From Solidesulfovibrio magneticus str. Maddingley MBC34 (GTDB lineage: Bacteria; Desulfobacterota; Desulfovibrionia; Desulfovibrionales; Desulfovibrionaceae), in contig ALAO01000126.1 in the NCBI GenBank assembly GCA_000307955.1, forward strand, positions 1 through 37,673: a DNA stretch of 37,673 bases, given 5' to 3'. Position numbers and translations under genes: made by a program. Positions within the stretch are counted from its first letter, which is position 1; the number at the start of each line of letters is the position of its first letter. Of the stretch, positions 1 through 7,025 are shown one piece after another. The notes beneath the pieces were generated by a model that was given only the letters and a program-made list of their open reading frames with translations, made no database searches and was not told the DNA's origin.

Positions 1-1013
1 ACGCCGGTCGCGGCTTCGCCGTCGTCGCCGACGAGGTGCGAAAACTTGCCGAAAAGACCATGACCGCCACCAAGGAAGTGGAAAAATCCATCCGCGAAAT
101 CCAGGACGGCTCCCAGCATGCCGTGGCCTCCATGCAGGAGACCGAAGCCCGGGTGGCGGCCAGCACCGAGGCCACCCACAAGGCCGGCGAATCCCTGGAA
201 CGCATCATGGCCCGCATCCGCGAGGTCAACAGCCAAGTCAGCCAGATCGCCACGGCCGCCGAGCAACAATCCGCCGCCGCCGAGGAGATCAACCGCAACA
301 TCGAGGTCATCGCCCATGTGGCCGCCGAGGCCGACGAAGGCGCGGGCCAGACCGCCCAGGCCACCCGCGAACTGGCCGAACTGGCCAATTCCCTGCTCAC
401 CCTGGCCACGACCTTTGCCCAGCGCCAGTCCAATGCGGTCCACCTGCGGGAATCCAGCGGCAACATGAAAGGCATCCTGCCCAAGCTCATGCAGGAATTC
501 ATCAAGGACCAGTACGGCGAGGCCGTCTACGAAGCCATGCAGGAAGACATGGGCCACCCCACCTTCCTGCCCACCCAGAACTACCCGGACCAGGTGTTGC
601 GCCAGATGGCCGAACTGGCCGCCCAGAAAGCCGGCAAGACTGTCAAGGACGTCTTCCTGGTCCTTGGCCGCTACACCATCAAGGGCTTCCACAAGCACTA
701 TCCGCGCTACTTCAAGGGCGATACCCTGAAAGAATTCTATCTGACCATGAACGACACCCACGCCCGGCTCACCAAGGACATGCCGGGACTCATGCCCCCG
801 CGTTTCACCTACGAAGACAAGGGCAACCGGCTGGTCATGACCTACATGTCCAAGCGCGGCTACCCGGAATATTACGAGGGCATCCTGCGCGGGGCCGCCG
901 AATTCTTCAAGGAACCCGTGGAGATCACCGTGTCTTACAACGATCCCCACACGGTACGGGCCGAAATCGTCTTCCGTTCGCCGCAAAAAGGCCCCAAGGC
1001 TCTCGGAGCCTAA
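1..1013 (+). CDS. Methyl-accepting chemotaxis protein, C-terminal part, with C-terminal H-NOX heme domain (5' partial)
   Basis: The gene enters from the left edge; the reading phase starts at base 3 and opens with the conserved chemoreceptor signalling hairpin (GRGFAVVADEVRKLAEK), the tip that contacts CheA and CheW. A coiled-coil helical region follows to about base 420. From the Met codon at 465 a complete H-NOX domain of about 180 residues follows (MKGILPKLMQEF). The expected proximal heme histidine is in NDTHARL (domain residue 99, codon 759-761), and the heme-propionate motif YxSxR is YMSKR (residues 127-131, codons 843-857). H-NOX domains bind NO, O2 or CO through a b-type heme, so this is probably a gas-sensing chemoreceptor. 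The sensor lies after the signalling domain rather than before it, which is less common. The N-terminal half, including any membrane spans, is outside the window. Confidence 0.9.
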   Translation, partial: AGRGFAVVADEVRKLAEKTMTATKEVEKSIREIQDGSQHAVASMQETEARVAASTEATHKAGESLERIMARIREVNSQVSQIATAAEQQSAAAEEINRNIEVIAHVAAEADEGAGQTAQATRELAELANSLLTLATTFAQRQSNAVHLRESSGNMKGILPKLMQEFIKDQYGEAVYEAMQEDMGHPTFLPTQNYPDQVLRQMAELAAQKAGKTVKDVFLVLGRYTIKGFHKHYPRYFKGDTLKEFYLTMNDTHARLTKDMPGLMPPRFTYEDKGNRLVMTYMSKRGYPEYYEGILRGAAEFFKEPVEITVSYNDPHTVRAEIVFRSPQKGPKALGA

Positions 1014-1023
1014 GGCCGAGTCA

Positions 1024-1058
1024 GGCGCTTGCCCGGAGACGCGTTCCGGGCAAGCGCC
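1024..1058 (+). terminator. Strong hairpin after the chemoreceptor gene
   Basis: A perfect 14-bp inverted repeat (1024-1037 with 1045-1058) with a 7-base loop starts 10 bases after the chemoreceptor stop codon. The T-run of a classic intrinsic terminator is missing. It may still stop transcription or protect the 3' end. A possible TTG start for the next gene (1029) lies inside this stem, which argues that the next gene really starts at 1071. Confidence 0.55.
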
Positions 1059-1070
1059 CCCGCGCCGCCC

Positions 1071-2108
1071 ATGCCGCCCTCGCCCCTCGCCATCGCCTAC
1101 TACGGCTTCGATGATCCCTTTGCCGCTTGCGCCCGGCTGCGGGTTTACGAACCGGCCCGGGTCCTCGGACCGGCCGTCCGCCTGCTGCCCGGGGTAGCCG
1201 CCCAAGGAGCTGGCCATGCCGTGAGTCCGGCCGTCATCGAGTCGGCCGACCTCATCCTCATCCAGCGTTTTTTCCCTGGACCGGCCACGGCCTGCATCCT
1301 TGAAGCGGCCTTTGCCAGCGGCAAGCCTGTCCTCTACGACACGGACGACGATTTCGAGGCCACGCCGCCGGACCATCCCTTTTTCCCGCATCTGGCCCCG
1401 CTTTTGCCCCACATCCGCGACACCATCGCCCGGGCCGCCTGCGTGACGGTGAGCACCCCGGCCCTGGCCGCCGTATACGCCGGTCGCGCCCGACAGGTAC
1501 GGGTGCTGCCCAATTTCCTGCCCGACGCCCTGTGGCGGCTTGCCGCGCCGCCGCTGCGTCCCGTCGCCGCCATAGGCTTTGCCGGCACGCCAACCCATGC
1601 CGACGATCTGGCCCGGCTTGCCCCAGCTCTTGGAGCGCTTGCTCGACAACCCGATTTCACCGGCCGGTTCGTTGTTTTCGGCTGCCCGACGCCGCCGGGT
1701 TTTCCAACCGGAACCACCGCCATCCCCTTTGCCGCCGACTACGTCGCCTACGCTGCCCGTCTGTCGCGACTGGGGCTGTCCATTGGCTTGGCGCCATTGG
1801 CCGACACCCCCTTTAACCGGGTCAAAAGCGCGGTCAAATGGCAGGAATACACCGCTGCCGGGGCTGTGAGCGTGTGCGCCGATCTGCCGCCCTACCGCGA
1901 GGTGGTGGAGGATGGGCGTACCGGACTCCTGGTCGGCCCGGACCCCGGGGATTGGGTCCAGGCCGTGGCCCGGCTGGCCGCCGACGCCGGCCTGCGCCGC
2001 CGCCTGGCCCTCCAGGCCCGAGAAACGCTTGAGCACGGGCATCTGCTCGGCGCCAAGGCCGCCGTCTATGGCGACCTCTGGCGCGACGTGGCCCAGGGAG
2101 GCCCATGA
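1071..2108 (+). CDS. Glycosyltransferase, GT4/GT1-like (GT-B fold)
   Basis: This 345-residue protein has the C-terminal half of a GT-B glycosyltransferase: a Rossmann-like strand (AAIGFAGTPTHADDLARL), then the donor-sugar segment KSAVKWQEYTAAGAVSV followed by PYREVVEDGRTGLLVG, matching the E-x7-E-type nucleotide-sugar site of GT4 proteins. It contains DTDDDF in the N-terminal half, often seen in proteins annotated as glycosyltransferase family 1. The ATG at 1071 is chosen because the upstream in-frame TTG (1029) sits inside a 14-bp terminator-like stem. The stop overlaps the start of the next gene (ATGA at 2105-2108), so the two are translationally coupled. The sugar and acceptor cannot be told; glycan or flagellin glycosylation is a guess. 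Confidence 0.8.
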   Translation: MPPSPLAIAYYGFDDPFAACARLRVYEPARVLGPAVRLLPGVAAQGAGHAVSPAVIESADLILIQRFFPGPATACILEAAFASGKPVLYDTDDDFEATPPDHPFFPHLAPLLPHIRDTIARAACVTVSTPALAAVYAGRARQVRVLPNFLPDALWRLAAPPLRPVAAIGFAGTPTHADDLARLAPALGALARQPDFTGRFVVFGCPTPPGFPTGTTAIPFAADYVAYAARLSRLGLSIGLAPLADTPFNRVKSAVKWQEYTAAGAVSVCADLPPYREVVEDGRTGLLVGPDPGDWVQAVARLAADAGLRRRLALQARETLEHGHLLGAKAAVYGDLWRDVAQGGP

Positions 2109-3799
2109 CGACCCAAATCTGGTTTGACGCGCCCGGATTTCCGCAAACGCTGGCCGATCTGCTCCTGGCCGGAACCCTCGGCCGCGATCACCTGCTGCGG
2201 GCGGCCGCCATGGCCCAGGCGGCTGGGGAGAAAACGCCGAACATCGCCGACTGGCCGCGCCTGCGCCGCCAACTCCTGGCCGCCGCCCTGGAGGAAGACC
2301 CGCTTTACGGCCCAACGGCCGCTGCCCTGACGAAGGCGCTTCGCGCCACACCCCCGGGGCGGATCGACCCGGCCTTCACCGCCCTGGTCGAAACCGTGGC
2401 CGCCCGGTTCAGGCCGCCCGAGAGCGTCGCCTACTTCGAACGCCTCCTGACCGGAGGCAACGTGGGCCGCATCGACGCCTATCTGGAAAACGAGATCCGA
2501 AACAGCCGGGCCGCCTTGTTCTGGCTCCACATCGCCCTGCATCGGGCCATCCTTGGCCGGGATTTCGACCGGGCCGCCGCCCTGGCCGAACTGGCGCTGT
2601 CCGGCGATCTGACGCCCTTGGGGCACAAGGTCGCGGGCGATCTGGCCCTGCTGCGCGGCGACGCCCCGGCCGCCCTGGCCGCCTACGACGCGGCCCAGGC
2701 CCTGGCTCCCTGGCCGGCCGGAATGTTTCGCCATCCCCTGGCCGCTTTGGCCGCCGGCCGGGAAGACCTTGCCGCGACAGCCCTGGCCGACCTCCTTCGG
2801 CTCATGCCCGAACACGTCTCGGCCGGCCTGGCCCTTTACGACCTGGCCTCGGGGCGTCGCCGCCGCCTGGGGCGGCTGACCGGCGACCTCTGCGTGGCCC
2901 TTTACACCTTCAACAAGGCCGACGACCTCGACAAAACCCTGGCCAGCCTGTTTGCCTCGGACTTTTCCGTGGTGGACGGGGCCGTGCGCATGCTCCTGCT
3001 CGACAACGCCTCCAGCGACGCCACGCCGGACGTGATTGCCGCCTGGGCCGGCCGGGTCGGCAATGAGCGTCTGGCCGCCATACGCTTGCCGGTCAACATC
3101 GGCGCGCCGGCCGCCCGCAACTGGCTGACCAGCGACGATCAGCTGGCCCAGGGCGCCCATGTGGCCTACCTCGACGACGACGTGGATCTGCCCGCCGACT
3201 GGCTCGCCCGGTTGGCCACCGCCGCCGAGGCCTATCCCGAGGCCGGCGTGTGGGGCTGCCGGGTCATGGACGCCGCCAACCCGGCCATCGCCCAGGGCGT
3301 GGACGCCATGCTCCTGCCGCCCGAACCCGGCCAGGAGGAGCCGCAGCTCTCGGGCCTTCATGCCCAGGGATTTGATTTCGGGGGATTTGCCCACTTGCGG
3401 CCGTGTCTGACCGTCATGGGCTGCTGCCATCTCTTTCGTCGGGAGCGGCTGCTTGGAGCCGGCGGTTTTGACATCCGCTTCAGCCCATCGCAGTACGACG
3501 ACGTGGATCATGACTGGCGACTGGCCCTGGCCGGCCGGCCCCCGGTCTACCAGGGACATCTGGCCGTGGCCCATCGTCGCCCGGCTCCGGCCCTGGCCCG
3601 ACAGCGCCCGGACCAGCTGGCCGGCGGACAGGCCAACTGGCAAAAGCTCGCCGCCAAGCACGCCGGACGCTACGCGGCCATGGCCGCCGCCCAACGGGAG
3701 ACGGCCGCAAGCGATCTACGACGCAAATTCGAGGAACTGGCCGGGGCCGGCCCTGGGCCGGGCGCGGCCTCATCGGCAGGGACGACGTCGAGGGTCTAG
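2105..3799 (+). CDS. Glycosyltransferase family 2 with N-terminal helical/TPR-like region
   Basis: The protein has 564 residues. The first 250 or so are alanine- and leucine-rich and helical, with repeats resembling TPR helices (for example LALLRGDAPAALAAYDAAQA), likely a protein-interaction module. A GT-A domain follows: CVALYTFNKADDLDKTLASL, then MLLLDNASSDATPDVI, and the metal/nucleotide-binding triad in VAYLDDDVDLPADW near residue 356. GT2 enzymes use a UDP- or dTDP-sugar. It overlaps the upstream glycosyltransferase by 4 bases and ends by overlapping the convergent kinase gene by 4 bases (the two stop codons share CTAG). Acceptor unknown. Confidence 0.8.
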   Translation: MTTQIWFDAPGFPQTLADLLLAGTLGRDHLLRAAAMAQAAGEKTPNIADWPRLRRQLLAAALEEDPLYGPTAAALTKALRATPPGRIDPAFTALVETVAARFRPPESVAYFERLLTGGNVGRIDAYLENEIRNSRAALFWLHIALHRAILGRDFDRAAALAELALSGDLTPLGHKVAGDLALLRGDAPAALAAYDAAQALAPWPAGMFRHPLAALAAGREDLAATALADLLRLMPEHVSAGLALYDLASGRRRRLGRLTGDLCVALYTFNKADDLDKTLASLFASDFSVVDGAVRMLLLDNASSDATPDVIAAWAGRVGNERLAAIRLPVNIGAPAARNWLTSDDQLAQGAHVAYLDDDVDLPADWLARLATAAEAYPEAGVWGCRVMDAANPAIAQGVDAMLLPPEPGQEEPQLSGLHAQGFDFGGFAHLRPCLTVMGCCHLFRRERLLGAGGFDIRFSPSQYDDVDHDWRLALAGRPPVYQGHLAVAHRRPAPALARQRPDQLAGGQANWQKLAAKHAGRYAAMAAAQRETAASDLRRKFEELAGAGPGPGAASSAGTTSRV

Positions 3800-5829
3800 G
3801 AAGCGCCGTCCTCGGGAGCAAAGCTCAAGCGGAAAAACGCTCCCTCGCCGCTGCCGCCAAACGACAGGGTTCCCCGCAACTGGCGAGTGAGCTGCACGAC
3901 GAGTTGCATGCCCAGGGTACGCGTGGCGTCGGGATGAAAGCCCGGCGGCAAGCCCGCGCCATCGTCTTCCACGGTAATATGGACCAGGGCCGCGTCGCGC
4001 TCCAGCCTGACCCGGATGGCCCCGGAATCCCGGCCCGCAAACCCGTGCTTGACCGCGTTGGTGAGCAGTTCGTTGACGATAAGCCCGATGGGAATGGCCT
4101 TGTCCACGGAAACCCGGCAATCGCCAAGGGCAAGGGCAAAGCCGACGCTTTTGGCTCCGCGCAGGGCGTGGACCACCTTGGGGGCCAGCCGCTCCAGGTA
4201 TTCCTTGATGTCCACCTGGGCAAGGTCGCCCGAACGGTAAAGCTCCTCATGTATAAGCGCCATGGAAGCGATGCGGTTGCGGCTTTCTTCCAGAGCGCCC
4301 TGCAACACCGGGTCACTCATCGCGTCTTTTTGCAAGAACAGCAGACTCGAAATGATTTGCAGATTGTTCTTGACCCGGTGATGCACTTCCTTGAGCAGCA
4401 CTTCCTTTTCGGCCAGGGAGTCGCGCAATTCCCGTTCCCGGTTTTTCTCCGCCGTCATGTCGCGGATGACGCCGACAATGAAGCGCTGGCCTCGGTGGTC
4501 GATAAAAAGTCCCTTGCGCGTCAGCAGGGTGTGCACCACTCCAGTGGCGTCGGTCAGGTACTCCTCGTACAGATCGGGTTGGCCGGTCTCCAAAACGATG
4601 TTGTCGCGCTCGACAAAGACCGCCGCCTGCTCCATGGGCACGAAATCCTCATCGCTCTTGCCGATCAGCGCCTCGGCCGGCTGCCCGAGCATGGCGCACA
4701 ACGCCTCGTTGGCCAGGACAAAACGGTGGGCGCTGTCCTTGACGAACACCGGATCGGGAATGGCTTCGAGAATAAGCGAACTGAACTGTCTGGAAAGTTC
4801 CAGTTCCGCTTCGGCCCGCTTGCGGTCGCTGATGTCCCGCGAAACGGCGATATAGCCACGAAATGCGCCTGACCGGTCAAAAACGCCTCGAATCATGGAT
4901 TCCAGCGATACCGTGGAGCCGTCCCGGCGATAGGCTTCGATTTCAATCTTGCGCACGAAATTGCTGTCCACGGGCTTTGTCGGGTCCAGGCGGAAAACCT
5001 CGGCGATACGCCTGGCCGAATCCGGCGTCAGGCCGACGTCCAAGGGCCGGGCCAAGGCCTCGGCGACGGAAAAACCCAAGAGCCTGGTCACGGAGGGACT
5101 GACGTAAGTGAGGCCCAGGTTTTCGTCGAAGATGTTGATGAGGTCGTGAGCGTTGTCGGCCAAGAGCCGATATTGGCGCTCACTGTTGCGCAGGCTGCGC
5201 TCCGCAGCCTTGCGCGGTCCCACGTCCCGCATGAAGACCAATGCGCCGGGGCCGCCGTTGATATCAAAGGGCACGGCCGCCACTTCCGCCTCAATCACGC
5301 CGCCATCGAGGCGGCGGTAACGCTGCTCGCGCAGCAAAGCCGGCACGCGCTGGACAATATTCTGCCGGATGCGTTCACGGACCGAAGCCTGAACCTCCCC
5401 GTCCACGAAATCCATGATCTCCCGGCCTTCTATAGCCCGGGGCGACGGCGCGCCGAACAGCTTGGCCGCTTCCGGATTGGCATACAAAAATCGCTCGCCA
5501 TCGTGGATAAGGATGGCGTCCGGGGCGTATTCCACCACCAACCGGTGGCGTTCCTCGCTTTGGCGCAACTCGTGTTCTTTCTGACAATAGGCGTCGTCAT
5601 AACGGCGCAGCAAGGTGTACAACAACACCGAGGTCAGGCCTACAAAGAGGAAACCCTTGAGTGAGGAAACCCGCAGCAGGATATCCGGATCGCGCCTGAA
5701 CAAGGCGTCGGCCAGATTGTCCGACCCGAGAATCCAAACCAACCCGAACAGGGCGTAGAGGAGTGGGACACGGATCGGCATGGGGCCAAGCCAGCGCTGC
5801 AGCCAGCTGTGAGGCTCGGAATTCGGCAT
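3796..5829 (-). CDS. Membrane-anchored PAS sensor histidine kinase (HisKA_2 type)
   Basis: The 677-residue kinase has two likely membrane helices near the N-terminus (about residues 20-40 and 55-75). Three PAS-like regions follow at about 85-210, 212-340 and 345-465, each ending with a DI/DM-x-K/R PAC signature. The phosphoacceptor region EVHHRVKNNLQIISSLL (His483/His484) is the HisKA_2 form, which differs from the classic H-box. The ATPase domain has the N-box IVNELLTNAVKHG near 586 and a G-box DDGAGLPPG near 622. No receiver gene lies beside it, so it is an orphan kinase here. It lies 63 bases downstream of the dioxygenase-like gene on the same strand. Its 3' end overlaps the convergent GT2 gene. 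Confidence 0.88.
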   Translation of the reverse strand: MPNSEPHSWLQRWLGPMPIRVPLLYALFGLVWILGSDNLADALFRRDPDILLRVSSLKGFLFVGLTSVLLYTLLRRYDDAYCQKEHELRQSEERHRLVVEYAPDAILIHDGERFLYANPEAAKLFGAPSPRAIEGREIMDFVDGEVQASVRERIRQNIVQRVPALLREQRYRRLDGGVIEAEVAAVPFDINGGPGALVFMRDVGPRKAAERSLRNSERQYRLLADNAHDLINIFDENLGLTYVSPSVTRLLGFSVAEALARPLDVGLTPDSARRIAEVFRLDPTKPVDSNFVRKIEIEAYRRDGSTVSLESMIRGVFDRSGAFRGYIAVSRDISDRKRAEAELELSRQFSSLILEAIPDPVFVKDSAHRFVLANEALCAMLGQPAEALIGKSDEDFVPMEQAAVFVERDNIVLETGQPDLYEEYLTDATGVVHTLLTRKGLFIDHRGQRFIVGVIRDMTAEKNRERELRDSLAEKEVLLKEVHHRVKNNLQIISSLLFLQKDAMSDPVLQGALEESRNRIASMALIHEELYRSGDLAQVDIKEYLERLAPKVVHALRGAKSVGFALALGDCRVSVDKAIPIGLIVNELLTNAVKHGFAGRDSGAIRVRLERDAALVHITVEDDGAGLPPGFHPDATRTLGMQLVVQLTRQLRGTLSFGGSGEGAFFRLSFAPEDGAS

Positions 5830-5892
5830 GGATTTCCGCTCCGGGAGCCGGGTCGCCGCGCGCAGTGCACCGCAGCGGTCGCCCCGTTCCGG

Positions 5893-6999
5893 TTACTGGT
5901 TTTCCGTGGCCTTGGTGAGCCGGGTCACGTTGCTTTTGGTGAAAAACCCGTCAAACCCGTCATAGCGCTCAATGTATTCGTTGACCAGCATGGTGCGCGG
6001 CGACATAGCGGAAAAAATCTGTTTGAGCCCTTCCTCCCGGGAGCCGACCAGCTCCGAGAGAAAGCCCATGCCGTGGGCGGCAAGGCCGGCCACCACTTCT
6101 TCGATGCCGTCGGCCGTGAAGGCCATGTGATGGGGCCGCAGGCCGTAGTTGGCGATAAACGCCTCGGTGGGGCCGCCGTCTCCTCCGCCGTCCGGCGAAG
6201 CGATGCCCGAGGTGAACACCTGGGCATAGTCGCCGTCGCGAAGCCGGGCCACGTTGGTGATGGAATTCAGCGATTCAACGTAGACCGCGAAATCGAAGCG
6301 GTAATTGGTCAGCTCCAAAAATTCCACGATAGCCGCGTCGCGGTGGGCGGCCCGCACCCGCGTGGCCACGTGGTCCAGACCGCCAATGCGAGCGAGATAG
6401 GGGCGCGCGGCGGCGTCCGGCGCGGCCGGCGTCAAGGCCAACCGATTGGACCGGCCATGGACGTAGGCTCCGGGGCGGCCGTTCCATTGGATAAACCCCA
6501 GGGCGTTGCCGGTATGGGCCGATGGTTTGGTCTCGATGTAGGAGAAAACGTCGGTGACCACGGGCTCGGGGGTGGCGAAGACGACTCCCCGAGCGCGCTG
6601 GGTGGACACGTAACGGGCCAGGTCGGGACAGTCGAAGACAAAGGTTTCCAGGCGGCCTGGGGCGGCTCCTTCCGTCTTGTGGCCGCCGTTGTAGGCGGCG
6701 AAGGGATTCGATCGGTTAGCGGGCCGGCTTTTGAGCAGGAAATCCGCACCCTCGAGATCGCGCAGCAGGATTGCCGGGCCGCCGCCGGGACTCAAGGGGT
6801 GGTCCAGGGCGGCCTCAAAGCGCAGGCTCGTGCCGCCAAGGAGTTCCTCGGCCGCCGGCACAAGGTCGGCTTCGGCCACGTTGATGACCACGGCGGCCAG
6901 ATTGCCGACCAGCCCGTCGAGGCCGTCCTTGCGCCGACGGGTCATGGCTTTCTCGACTTCCCGCAGCAACTTTGCGTCGTCGTTGACAAAAGCGTCCAT
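5893..6999 (-). CDS. 4-hydroxyphenylpyruvate dioxygenase-like VOC protein
   Basis: The 368-residue length fits two-module HPPD enzymes. The C-terminal half matches the family: GLDHVATRV (first metal His, residue 210), LRPHHMAFTADGI (second His, 291), and LKQIFSAMSPRTMLVNEYIER with Glu341 at the position of the third ligand. The closing stretch ERYDGFDGFFTKSN resembles the HPPD C-terminal signature. The whole 2-His-1-Glu iron triad is therefore present. HPPD converts 4-hydroxyphenylpyruvate and O2 to homogentisate, which is odd in a sulfate reducer. No homogentisate pathway gene is adjacent, so the true substrate may differ. It starts 26 bases after priA on the same strand, with GGAGG before the ATG. 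Confidence 0.8.
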   Translation of the reverse strand: MDAFVNDDAKLLREVEKAMTRRRKDGLDGLVGNLAAVVINVAEADLVPAAEELLGGTSLRFEAALDHPLSPGGGPAILLRDLEGADFLLKSRPANRSNPFAAYNGGHKTEGAAPGRLETFVFDCPDLARYVSTQRARGVVFATPEPVVTDVFSYIETKPSAHTGNALGFIQWNGRPGAYVHGRSNRLALTPAAPDAAARPYLARIGGLDHVATRVRAAHRDAAIVEFLELTNYRFDFAVYVESLNSITNVARLRDGDYAQVFTSGIASPDGGGDGGPTEAFIANYGLRPHHMAFTADGIEEVVAGLAAHGMGFLSELVGSREEGLKQIFSAMSPRTMLVNEYIERYDGFDGFFTKSNVTRLTKATENQ

Positions 7000-7025
7000 C
7001 GATCAAGGCCTCCGCGGCTATCGAT

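Noticed and set aside
1029-1070. TTG at 1029 as the start of the first glycosyltransferase.
   Set aside because: It lies inside a perfect 14-bp stem after the chemoreceptor gene and adds residues unlike the family; ATG 1071 is better.
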